Shown: positions 49,005 through 59,435 of the stretch, one piece after another
How the letters are laid out: every line of letters begins with the position of its first letter
Position numbering within the stretch: position 1 is the first letter of the stretch
Origin: Prinsepia uniflora
Taxonomy: Eukaryota > Streptophyta > Magnoliopsida > Rosales > Rosaceae
DNA: 64,000 nt
Assembly (NCBI GenBank): GCA_032719365.1
Contig: CM064872.1
Span: 72,108,752-72,172,751, forward strand
Direction: 5' to 3'
Program-made: the position numbers and the translations under genes
The notes under the pieces: model-generated
Database searches by the model: none
What the model was told of the DNA's origin: nothing
What the model saw: the letters and a program-made list of their open reading frames with translations, nothing else

Positions 49005-52000
49005 ATACGGGCCGCTGCCCAAATCCATAAGGGACTCAGCCCAAATCATAAGAAACCAACCATACGGGCCACTGCCCAAAACCTGTGTAAACACACAACA
49101 TATATCATATCATATAGCATACATCGTATATACATATAATTCACACAAAAGATCCTGTCACGGTTTCCAAAGCTACGCGCGTGCTACCCGCGGTCTCAAA
49201 TCCAAGTCTTTCAAAGTCAAAGTCAATGTCCGCAGACCACTGACCCTACCCGAGGTTATAGTAACCAGCCTTCTTGAGAGTAAGGAACCCAACTGGGGCG
49301 ACTCCACTCAGTCGGTGCTCCGTGACTACTCCGGGGTCCACCCAGGCCAACGACCCTCCCCGGAGGAGATAATAGAACAAGTAAAAGAAGGTATATGAAC
49401 ATATATATACATAACATAAACATTCATGCCTGGTTCCCCTGAACCGTCATGATCCATAACATCCATTTCATGCCCGGTTCCCATAAACCGTCATGTACCA
49501 TAATGACCTGACATAGGTTCATGCCGGTTCCCATAAATCGTCATGAACCACAATGACCTTTCCAGAGTTCATGCCGGTTCCCGTAAACCGTCATGAACTT
49601 GGAAATCCATCTAGGGCCCCTGACCCAAAATCATAAACCGTAAAGTAACTGGGTCTCGTGCCCGAACATATGACATTAGCTGGGCATCCTGCCCGATATC
49701 TAAGGGTCAGTCACAACTCCGATCGTAGTGATGCGTGCAACCATCCATCCAGGACCGCCCTCTATCCTGGTATGTCGCTGTGAACGAATCAACCGACGCG
49801 ACCACCACAAGATCATGGTGCACTCATCACCGATTGATATTCTGAACCATCCGCACTCCGAAGTCGAGCCTCCCCAAGCTGCCCGACCACGAATCGTGCA
49901 TCGTGACCTCTCCGGAAGGAACACATCCTAATCCAGAGGCGAGCGTCGTATCATCGATCGTCGTGCACATAGCATCCGTCGCGACCATGATTTAGACCCG
50001 AAGGTCATCCATAGCGTCATATGCCCGAGACAAAACCAAGTGGGTCTCATACCCGAGTTTATCCTTTTAGAAATCCAAAATCTTTTCATTTAGACCATCA
50101 CATAAATACAGATCCGTATAGGCACCGTATAGGGCCGAAACCTCCAAATACGTGCCTATACGTAACCACACATCCAAATGCACTCATGGCATCACAAAAA
50201 AAGTGTTTAAAACATATAATAAACATTTATGCATGCACCAATTTAGAAAACAAGGTCCACTCACAGACCGTCCGAGCTGCCGCCTCGATTTGCGTTCCAT
50301 AGGCTCTCCCGAGCCAATCGCTATCACCGGGACTACCAAACCTGTCCAAATTGTAATAAAGGGTTACTAACTACTTAATTAACCTCCTACCAAAGCCCCG
50401 TAATTTTTCCGAACTTTTAACTATTTTTAAACCGACCCTAAACCTTCAGACAGCCCGAAACCTATGGAAACGATGTCCGATTGACGCGAGAACAGTCCCA
50501 AAATCTTCGTTACATCGAACAGAAGATTTCATATGTTGAACACTTCCCCAAATTATGTCCCACGCGCCCCTAGAAGGCTCAGATCACTGTTCATCATCTT
50601 CAAGCTCAGGTGAACCGGTTTTACTGTTCACAAGTACTGTGCTGAACCGGCGTGACCGGTTCAGTGCTTTTCCTCCCTTATTTTGGTCCGATTTCAACCC
50701 TAATTAATCCTATAATTTCTATTTCTTCATTCCCTATCAATTCCAATCATTAAAACCACCTAAAACCACTCAAATCCCATGGTTCCATTTTGAACCATAC
50801 GGTTCAAACTTCCCAAAATTCTCCCATGGCTGCACAACCGTCCTAAGCTTCCTAAAACCTTCCTAATGACTTCCTAGCAACCTAATGGACTCATTAAAAC
50901 CATCAAAAACGACCCATAACAATAAAAATGGAAAATGGGTCGAAAATGGCTAAACCGCTTACCTCGCGGGTTCCCCTTCACGACACCGTTCACGGCGGTT
51001 CTGGCCGTCCAGGCCGACCACCTCAGCTCCCTCAGTCTCTCTGGTCCTCCCAGCTGATCATGGGTTGAAGGTTGGATAGGTTTGGGTTGCACAGATGAGA
51101 GAAAAATGGTGAGATCGGGGAAATGGTTTGTGTTTTGAATGGAGAAAATGGAATGGTCGATGCATGAAGGGAAAATGGTGTCCATTGGATGGGTGACACT
51201 TGTCACTCAACCATAGGCCAGGGACTAAATATCTGGGCCCCACTAGAGTCCAAAAGTTAACTCGTTTCGTAATTCGCGCAATAGTACCCTTGAACTTCTG
51301 TGAACCGTAACTTCGCCGTCGAACGTCCGAATTCGACGTGCCGCCTGTCTATGGATTCGTATCGTCCCCATCTACGTAACGGTCCTCGGCCCTCGGCCAT
51401 TGGACATCCCGGTAAAAAAGTCAACATTTGACCCCTTTTAACTAAAATTACTAAAATTCCCCTAAACTTCCGAACGTCATAACTTCCTCCTCGAACGTCG
51501 GAATTGAACGTGCCACCTGCCTATGAACTCGTGACGTCACGAAATACGTCACAGTCATCGGTTAAAGTCCATTTGACCGCCAGAATGAAAAGTCAACGTT
51601 TTGCCACGGCTAGGGGCAAAACGGTCATTTTGCATCGTTCGTCCGATTTCGCCTAACTAATCACGGATTAACCTCACTAATCGTGATTAGTCACTAATCT
51701 AATCTTGGAATTTGGTATGGGTCGTTACAGCGTAGGCCCGAGATTGAAAATGATGTTTGGACTCGGGTTATGAGTCAGGGATTAAAAATGATGTTTTGAC
51801 TCGGATTATGAGTCAAGGATTTGATTTCATGGATTTACGTGAAAGTGCCAACTGAGGTTGCAATCGCATGGATTTGCGTGAAAATTATATTTTGGGCTTG
51901 AGACCCAATTGGATAGTGATTTTAACTCGGATTTGGAGTCACATGTGAATATGATTAAATTGATAATTTTGATTTATAAAATGAATTCTGGACACTGTTT

Positions 52001-52834
52001 TATGATGGATTTGTGGAACTTGCTTTGCGAAAGCCATGTTTCGGGCAGAGGCCCTATTGAAATGTTTTTGATTCGATTTGAGACATAAATGATTTTAAAA
52101 TGAGATTACTGGATTTGGTGACCTGTTCCACATATACCATCCTCTGTGATTTGATAGTCTCCTCCAGACGTCGTAGATCCTGGAGTAGTCACGATCCACT
52201 GCCTGGAGATGAGTAGCTCCGAGGGAGGCTCACTCTCAGGAGCGTGGGATTATGATGATATCCTCCAGACGTCGTAGATCCTAAGGGATGTACTCGGACG
52301 TGAGACACCGAGTTTGCACGCGTTGCATTGATATCGTGACGAGTTATTTGGATATTGAGATTGGATATTGAGGATTGGTGGTATTGTGATTTATTGATAT
52401 TTGTGTCCAGAGGCTTTATAACAGATGCTTTATAACATGAACTGATTTGATGAACATGAGTTTTACGGATCAGGGGAAAACATGTTTTGATTTTATCGGT
52501 CCACTGTTCATACTTGAATGATTTCATACTATTACTCATGTTCTATGATATGCATGCACGTTTGTGAAAACTGGAGGGTAAGAATGTGTTTTGGTAAACG
52601 TATTTATAAAATTTTGTTTTGTCCACTCACACCTTTTCTGTTTTATTGACCCTCCAAGTCGCGGCGCGATGATCGAGGCTATTAGAGAGGTGGAGGTATG
52701 AGTGGGCACAGGCACAGTTATCCCTTATTTGGCAAGTCTTTAAGGGTATTTTCGGAACTTCAGTTGACTTGTCAGTCGGGAGCAGGACCGGGCACGGTTA
52801 TCTATGTCCCTCGGGGACGGGTCCTGTCACTATG

Positions 52835-52985
52835 AACGTCCCTTATGTGGTTGGCCGTGTAGAAAATGACGTCAGAGTGGCCAAGAAGCGTGTCGTCGAA
52901 GAAGTCGCAGACGATAAGGTTGGACTGCAGGTCTTGATGTATTCGCCTACAGAGACGAGTACGTCCGAGATATGAGGGGTTCGAT
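52835..52985 (+). mobile_element. Interior of E1, third segment
   Basis: A short stretch between Z and the hAT-like element. Before the insertions it was contiguous with 32545 (..CTTCTATG|AACGTCCC..). Non-coding as far as I can see. Confidence 0.5.
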
Positions 52986-53526
52986 AAAGGTGGCAATTTT
53001 TGACACGACTCGAAACCTGCAGGAAAATTATCTGGGTCAACCCGTACGATTAAAATTTCGGGTCATTTTCAGGTCAACCCGTTATGACTCGTTTAATAAA
53101 CGGGTGGGTTTCGGATCAACCTGTTAACCCGTATAATGATCTGTTAACCCGTTTAATAAATGGGTAAATTTTGGGTTAACAGGTTAACCCGTATATTGGC
53201 TTATATATTTACCCATTTAATAAACGTGTCATTACTAACTCATATATTTACCAATTTACCTACCTAAATACCTATTAAATCTTATAATTTAAATAAGTTA
53301 AACAAGTTAAACAGGTTAAACGGGTCATAGGTTAATTGAGTTTTGAGTACGACCTGTTTATTAAATGGGTTACATGGATTACGCGGGTCATTAACAGGTC
53401 AGGTTCGGGTTGGACATTCTTGACACGATTATTAAACGGGTCGGGTTCGGGTTGGACATAAATGGGTAAAACAGAATTCATGACACGACACGAACCCGAC
53501 ACGACACGAACCATTGCCACCCCTAG
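52986..53526. mobile_element. Non-autonomous hAT-like element in E1
   Basis: Terminal inverted repeats share the core GGTGGCAAT (52989-52997) / ATTGCCACC near 53514-53522, followed inward by GACACGA / TCGTGTC sequences. It is flanked by GGTTCGAT (52978-52985) and GGTTTGAT (53527-53534), an 8-bp TSD with one mismatch. The body is repeats of AACCCGTTTAATAAA and its complement and encodes nothing. GGGGTGGCAA termini are typical of plant hAT elements. Confidence 0.7.
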
Positions 53527-53534
53527 GGTTTGAT

Positions 53535-53649
53535 CGTATAAGGGTCACATTTTTTTTTTAGCTTTTTCTTTTGGGGGACAATAGAGAGAGCTTTGAATAT
53601 TCTTCCACTGATGTTGGACAAACCCTTTGAAATCAAACGCCACTGAATA
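53535..53649 (+). mobile_element. Interior of E1, fourth segment
   Basis: 115 bp between the hAT-like element and the next solo LTR, with a T-rich run (53550-53572) and no gene. Confidence 0.4.
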
Positions 53650-56647
53650 TGTAACGACCTGTCCCATAAACCAGGATTAGATTAGTGATTAATGGCAGAT
53701 TAGTGAAGATAATTGGTGATTAGTTGGATGCTTTCGGACGGACGGTGCGAAATGACGATTTTGCCCCTAGAATGGGAAAAAATGTTGACTTTTCATTCGG
53801 ACAGTCAAATAGACTTTGACCAATGACCGTGACGTAGTTCGGGACGTCACTAGTTCATAGACAGGCGGCACGTCCGATTCCGACATCCGAGGAGGAAGTT
53901 ATGACGTTCGGAAGGTCGAGGGTAATTTGGTAATTTCGTTAAAATGGGCAATTTGTTGATTTTTCATACGACATGGAATGTTCACGAACTTCGAAGACCG
54001 TTAGGAAGGTCTCGATGCCCTGAGTACAACGACAAGCGGCACGCTGCCATCGGATTTCGGATAGTTAGGATTTTGGTCTAAGAATGAGAAGGGCAAAATG
54101 GTAATTTGACCTTTAGGAGCATTTTGGTCATTCTGGTGGCCTAGGGATTTGTGCCCAATAACAGTAGGACACTTGGCAGTTTTGGGGTTCAGTGACCACT
54201 AGATTTTGGACATCTGTCCCTCTTTGGATGGTCATAGAAGGTCCTCCACTATTCCATAATTTTGTCACACGGTTTAAAGTGCACGATTCTGAAATGAAAA
54301 ACAGAGGAAAACAGGGAAGAACCCTCCCCTTAATCTTCTTCGATCTTCATCAAGTTTTCTTACCCTATAAATAAAAAAGAGAATGAAGGGGAAGATTGTG
54401 GTGGTGCCACAGCCGTAAGTGGCCGTGAACGGTGGCCCTACCGTGAGGCAAATAAAACAGGGGACTGTGACTGGGAAGGAAAACAAAAACATGGAAGGAC
54501 GTGTGATCTTGGCTTTAATGTCCTCGAATACTCATCAATTATTTACGTTTTGAGGAAACAAAAGATTGAAGAAGATGAAATGAACTCAGTGGGCTCGCAT
54601 TCAAGGTTTGGGAAGGACGGTAAGATCGATTTCCCGTAAAGCATATTTTGAATTCAAAAATGGAAAAATATGGTTGATCGGTTGTTATTCAATTTGATTA
54701 ATTGGGGAAGTGTCTAAAAGATGTAGGAAAATGATTGGGACCAAAACCAGAGCTCGAGATAGTCAAGAAGGTTGGCAGACCTTGGTTGCAGGAACATGTC
54801 TGATCACGATTAAGGAAGGTAAGCTCGAGACTCGATGTTCATGATTTAAGAATTTAGATCGAGTAAACCTAGTAAGACGAAGCTATTAGGATTAAAACGA
54901 AGGAAAAAGATGGTAAAATGATGGAGAACCGCCTGCGCCGGTTCGATCGAACCGGACTGGTTCGAACCGGTTTAAACCGGGCTGGCAGGAGGTTGAAGGA
55001 GATGAACAGTATGCGCGTGAGGCCCATACGCAGCCACTTCAGGCGGCGCGTGGCACGCCTTTTGAGGAAGGTTCCAACATGACTTTTAAAGTATTTGATG
55101 TAACGAACATTTTGGCAAGGGTTTCGAGTCGATCAGACATCGTCTCGATAAGTTTCGGGATATCCGAAGGTTTTAGGGCTCGTTTAAAAATAGTTAAAAA
55201 TTCGAAAAAATTACGGGGCTTTAGTGTGATCCTTGTGAAGTAGTTAGTGACCTTATCATGGGATTTGGACAGATTTGGGAAAGTTGAGGATAGCGGATTG
55301 GCCAGAAACACATAAGTGCGCGCGTATCGAGGTAGAGGCGAAATGGTCTGTGAGTGGACTTTGTTTTCTAACATATGATGCATGCATATATGTTTTAATA
55401 TGTTTTCATACATGATTTTATGATTTGATTTATGATCTTGATGATTTACGGTTTTGCACGGTTTTCAAGATATTTACGGAATTTCACGTTTTACGAGATT
55501 TCGATTATGTTGCGATTTGAGCATGATTTTAATGATTTGATTTCGGGAAATGAAATATGATTTGATTTCAAGGATTTGAAATGGATTTCGGAAAAGTGAC
55601 TTCGGACTTGGAGCCCTGTTTCTGAGATTTCGACATACGAAATTTCAGTTTTGAAACTGGATTTCGGAAATGATATTTCGGATTTTGTTTTGAGACTTGG
55701 AAAGGGAAATTTGGATTTGGGTTCGGGATGATGGTTCAGGATGTTAGCTTACAGAATCATTGTCGGAGAAGGATTTTCTATGGTTTTCACTTGATTGAAA
55801 AATGGTTTTGGGTTTAAAGACCCGGAAAAAGAAAAGAAAAACCGTTGGATCTGGTTTTGAGTTTAAAGACTCGGATGATTGACGGGGGGAGGGCCCTGGA
55901 TTGATATGTTTTGAGTTTAAAGACTCGGTATATGTTTTGAGTTTAACGACTCGGTTATGATACCCCCCGAGGCCTGTGATTGTGTTTTGAGTTTAAAGAC
56001 TCGTTGATATCCTGGGAAGGCCTGATTATGCGCATGGTTTTGAGTTTAAAGACTCAGGCGCACTTGAGATCCAGTAAACTCGCATGATTGATGTTTTTCA
56101 ATGGTTTTCAGATGTTTTGGGCAGTGACCCGGAGGATTTGGATTTGATGAGTTTTGAGACTGAGTTCCCGTACTTTGAGATCGATTTATGATTTGAGGCT
56201 GAGGCCTGGATTTGAATAACGGATTTAATTCGGGTTTTCATTAATGGTTTTCATTGATGGTTTTTGATATGAAATGGTTTCATAACATGAATTGATATGC
56301 ATGCATTGGTTTTTGCGTGGAGGGTAAAAATGTAATTTCTTATAAACTGTTTCCTAAACTCATATTTTTTTTGTCCACTCACAGTCTTTTCATGTTTTCG
56401 ATACCCTCCAGGTTGTTGCAGTGCGGGCTGTTGGTCGAGAGAGACGGAGACATCACATACGCTATCCACAGTAGAGTCTGCACGCTCTGGGAAGTCCGGT
56501 ACTGTTGAACGGTTCGTTTGGTAATCCCTTGTCCGACTTACGTGTCACATGGAGGTTGGACGTCGATTTAGCCTTCGTGTCACGCGTAAGTTAGCCGGGA
56601 GCACGACTTAGCCCTTAATCCCGGGGGATTGAGGGTGGGGCGTGTCA
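53650..56647 (+). mobile_element. Solo LTR (3.0 kb), TSD GAATA
   Basis: It runs TGTAACGACCTGTCCC...GGGGCGTGTCA, with GAATA at 53645-53649 and 56648-56652. The TGACGT dyad is at 53830-53849. Two perfect palindromes lie close together: CCGGTTCGATCGAACCGG (54938-54955) and CCGGTTTAAACCGG (54967-54980). A run of GAGTTTAAAGACTC motifs (55850-56060) is the strand-complement counterpart of the run in X. It groups with X, Y and Z rather than M. No PBS follows. Confidence 0.92.
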
Positions 56648-56652
56648 GAATA

Positions 56653-57273
56653 GCCAAATCACTTGAGGCTTTTTTGGTATTGTTTTTTGTAGCCTTTGTT
56701 CATGCTGCAGATAGTGGTTGTGTATACTGAGCTTGAGGGAGAAAATGTGAGGATGCTTCATTTCTTCCGTTTGCCCTTTTTTTTGTAGCCACTCTGTGTC
56801 AGCCATAGAGAGGAAGAAGTAGGGGATCTCATTTCTCTTGATTTTTTTTTTCTTATTGTGGCAGTAAGGAGCCTGCGTGAAAGATGTGAGTATTTTTTTG
56901 CAGTTAGAAGAGATAAAGGTGGCATCTTTTGGAGGTGTTGCTGGGTTGGATTTTCTTTTTCCAATTTGACCCAGACTTTGGCAAAGAAACAAAGTCTTGA
57001 GAGTTTTTTTGACCAGGGAGAAGGATTTGTTCCTTTTTTTTTTATGCATATCCTTTCTCATCGATCTTGTAGGAAGAGTGTGGGGATAAGTGATGAACAT
57101 CAATTTGGGTTTTGACAAATAGGATTTTCTGGTGTATTTTGGCAGTGAGCCAATATGGGTTATTTTTTTGGTGTTCATGGGTGGCCATGGTAGATGTGAT
57201 ATTTCAACAGGTAAGAAAAATTGAAAAGAACCGACATAAATTTTTATATCGATTCCCACAGACGGTGTCAAAC
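56653..57273 (+). mobile_element. Interior of E1, last segment, with a 241-codon unexplained ORF on the minus strand
   Basis: It precedes the 3' LTR and ends GATTCCCACAGACGGTGTCA-AAC. A minus-strand frame of 241 codons (57370-56645) starts inside the 3' LTR and stops in the neighbouring solo LTR. It is rich in Lys, Ser, Thr and His and has no domain that I recognise, so I treat it as probably fortuitous. The + strand has T-rich tracts followed by AG at several places but no convincing exons. Confidence 0.45.
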
Positions 57274-57631
57274 TGTTGATGCATAAAATGTAACAACGAG
57301 AATGTAAAAACATGCACACACACCAAGATACAAGAACATACGTGATTCGCCCAAATCGGGTTACGTCCATGGTGTTACCTCACTCTCATTAATAATATAA
57401 TGTTTGTACAAGTATAGAGGCTATGAGCCTTTGAGAGATAATAGTGTATGTGGAGAGGAGGAAGAAATAATGCTCTTGAATGAGGGAGAATATCTAAGGT
57501 TAGGTCATAGTCGTAGTATTTAGGCATGGGCCTTGTTGATGAGCCTCCAAGATGGGCCTTGAAGATGAGCTTAATGTATTCTCCTAAGTTTTTTGTATGA
57601 ACTTATTGTTTGGTCAAATATACAGTCAACA
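57274..57631 (+). mobile_element. 3' LTR of E1
   Basis: It runs TGTTGATGCATAAAATG...TACAGTCAACA, with short inverted ends TGTTGA / TCAACA. It lacks the Cassandra-like insertion of the 5' copy and so shows the empty site (GAGCTTAATGTATTC). Confidence 0.75.
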
Positions 57632-57636
57632 AATAC

Positions 57637-58269
57637 AAACTAACAATTTTATAAAATAATTAAAGTGCTTCGTGAAAAAAAAAATGGGGGAAAATTTTAT
57701 TGTAAGTAGGACGGACCTAAAACTTTATTTTGATAGCTATGTAACCTGAAAAAAAAAAAAAAAAATTGTTTGAATAGACAATCCAACAAGTAAACGGCAC
57801 AATATGACACCAATGGACCACAAACCCATAATTTTCAGTCCATCGATCTTCTTGGCCTCTTCTTCAAAACATATGATTCCATTATCTCTACAATCCATAG
57901 AGCGACGTCTCCATACTGAAAGTAAAACCTATTTTCCTTTTAGCCTTTTAGCCTTTAGCCCTCACAACATCATTCCAATTAATTATTTGATTCGATTATC
58001 ATATGAAAGATTTTAGTTCCAATATTATAAAAAACGACATCGTTATCTTGTCTTTTTATTAAAAAAAAATGTAAATTTGGTATCCGGAAATTGGTGTTTG
58101 ACCACGTTATTTAACTGCGGTGTTGGACCGGTGGCTGGTACCACTAGTGAGTCGTGACCAGTGTAGCTAGAAAGGCTGACGATTCAGTAGGAATCTAATG
58201 CATCACGGTTAATGAAGATCTGATGCTGCAGAGTACAGGGTACAATGATACACTGCTACGCATTTGGTA
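57637..58269. other. Intergenic DNA, nothing identified
   Basis: A-runs at 57678-57686 and 57750-57766. The ORF at 57804-58016 has no family features. Confidence 0.5.
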
Positions 58270-58277
58270 CTTTTAGG

Positions 58278-58859
58278 TAGGGCTGGGCACATGGAACCAA
58301 AATACCGAAATCGTACCGTTTCAGATCAAACCATACCGAAAAAAAACCGAATAGTAAAACCGTTGTATGATTGGTACGGTACCGAAACCGTACCGATATA
58401 ATTCGGTACGGTTTCGGTATCGATATTTTAAAAAACCGTCCCGTACCGATACCGTACCGAATTAGAATATTTTTTTTTAATAATTAAATTTATTTCTTTT
58501 TGGTTTATTAGGCCTTCTTCAAGAGTTGATATGACCATACATGTCTTAATTTAACTTCTAAGAGTTGATATTTTCAACTTAGTGCAACTTTTTCAATACA
58601 TATTTGAAAATTTAAGTCTTTCATAAATGTAGTTTTTCTTTTTCTTTTTCTTTAGTCTTTTCCTTGCTTTATAATCACAAACAAAATTTTGGCTCAAAAC
58701 CGAAACCATACCAAAACCGTACCGAACTTAATTGGTACGGTACGATCTGGTTTCACTTTCAAAATATTGAATACCGAACCGTACCGTACCGATTAAAATT
58801 AAATGGTATGGTTCTGGTATCGATCAATTTTGTACCATACCGAACCGTGCCCACCCCTA
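58278..58859. mobile_element. Non-autonomous hAT-like element with perfect 8-bp TSD
   Basis: 582 bp. The ends are TAGGGCTGGGCAC and, on the other strand, TAGGGGTGGGCAC (12 of 13 match). CTTTTAGG flanks it at 58270-58277 and 58860-58867. The body is rich in ACCGTACCG / CGGTACGGT repeats, which form internal inverted repeats, for example around 58375-58425 and 58735-58830. It encodes no transposase and would need one in trans. Confidence 0.85.
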
Positions 58860-59018
58860 CTTTTAGGTACTTCTGAATTGGATGCCTTGACCCCACCCCA
58901 CGCGCACTTCACCTCATAAACAGTAAAACCTCTATTTATTTATTTACTCTTAGCCCTTCAACTTGGCCATTATTACTTTTCAACGCACTCTTTACTAATA
59001 TTTCTACTCTTTTAACTA

Positions 59019-59220
59019 AGGAGGTTAGCTTAATTGGTAAAGTGGAGTTCCTTTGAGAGGTTTGTTCTCTGGAGGTGTAGAGTTCAAATCCTACTGCCAA
59101 GTGGCAACAACACCTTTGTTTACATATTAGAGTGTAGATGAGTTAGTAAAAGAACGATTTGAGACTATACTTAATAAGTCTCTAATTAACGTTTTAAATC
59201 TTATTTATACTCGTCAAGTT
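59019..59220 (+). mobile_element. tRNA-derived SINE-like sequence
   Basis: An A-box-like TAGCTTAATTGG (59026-59037) and a B-box-like AGTTCAAATCC (59081-59091) are spaced as in a tRNA gene, but the sequence between cannot fold into a normal anticodon arm. A non-tRNA body follows. This fits the 5' head of a plant SINE; the 3' end and TSD are not clear. Confidence 0.5.
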
Positions 59221-59221
59221 T

Positions 59222-59435
59222 TTATTTAAAAGTTCCCGAATAATTGTAGTGTTTGCATAAGGGACTCTAGTTTATTGCTTAGGGGTGAGTCTGATTTAAG
59301 AGTTCTCCAATGATTATAGTATTTGCATAAGGGACTCTAGTTTATTGCTTAGGGGTGAGTCTGATTTAAGAGTTCTCCAATGATTATAGTATTTGCATAG
59401 AAAACTCAATTTACTGACTAAGAGTGAGTCTGAAA
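59222..59435 (+). repeat. 70-bp tandem repeat, about three copies
   Basis: The anchor AGGGGTGAGTCTGATTTAAG occurs at 59281 and 59351, exactly 70 bp apart. The unit also holds GTATTTGCATAAGGGACTCT. The middle copy and its neighbour are near identical; the first and last are diverged, so one recent duplication sits in an older array. Confidence 0.85.

Larger units (their letters stand above)
37033..51729 (-). mobile_element. M: complete LARD-like element inside Z, minus strand, TSD GCGTA
   Basis: GCGTA lies at 37028-37032 and 51730-51734. In its own orientation the order is: 5' LTR (51729 down to 43021, interrupted by X), PBS (43017-43006), gene-less interior (43005-39945), PPT (39944-39932), 3' LTR (39931-37033). 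Both LTRs and all cis signals are present, so it is structurally complete yet encodes no recognisable protein. Its 5' LTR without X is about 3093 bp and its 3' LTR is 2899 bp; the difference is one deletion at about 38684 in the 3' LTR. Otherwise the two LTRs differ at only a few positions per hundred in the parts I compared. Confidence 0.92.
43021..51729 (-). mobile_element. 5' LTR of M, interrupted by X
   Basis: Its own parts are 43021-43393 and 49010-51729 (with one TSD copy). The end hairpin GTCTGACAC-GAA-GTGTCAGAC at 43074-43094 is a 9-bp perfect stem. The TGACGT dyad is at 51532-51551 and the 26-bp dyad at 51187-51212. It keeps the 194-bp segment that the 3' LTR has lost (about 50290-50482). 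Confidence 0.9.
32551..52829 (+). mobile_element. Z: solo LTR split by two insertions, TSD CTATG
   Basis: It begins TGTAATGACTCGG (32551) and ends GGGTCCTGTCA (52829). CTATG flanks it at 32546-32550 and 52830-52834. Its own sequence is 32551-32770, 35384-37032 and 51730-52829, about 2.96 kb after removing W, M and one copy of each TSD, the normal length for this family. The joins read through smoothly (GGGCATTTT|GGTAATTTT and TTTTGGGCGTA|GGCCCGAG), which confirms the reconstruction. Confidence 0.9.
26228..57631 (+). mobile_element. E1: outermost LTR element of the nest
   Basis: Two LTRs in the same orientation (26228-26811 and 57274-57631) start TGTTGAT and end GTCAACA. They are flanked outside by TATAC (26223-26227) and AATAC (57632-57636), a TSD with one mismatch. 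After removing all nested insertions, the interior is about 3.4 kb: 26812-28227, 31414-32550, 52835-52985, 53535-53649 and 56653-57273. It encodes no gag or pol that I can recognise. The LTRs are about 360 bp without the nested Cassandra-like LTR. The E1 call rests on paired LTRs and a near-perfect TSD; no clear PBS is seen after 26811. Confidence 0.65.

Noticed and set aside
59019..59100. Functional tRNA gene
   Set aside because: A- and B-box-like motifs are present, but the cloverleaf cannot be completed and the acceptor ends do not pair. It fits a SINE head better.
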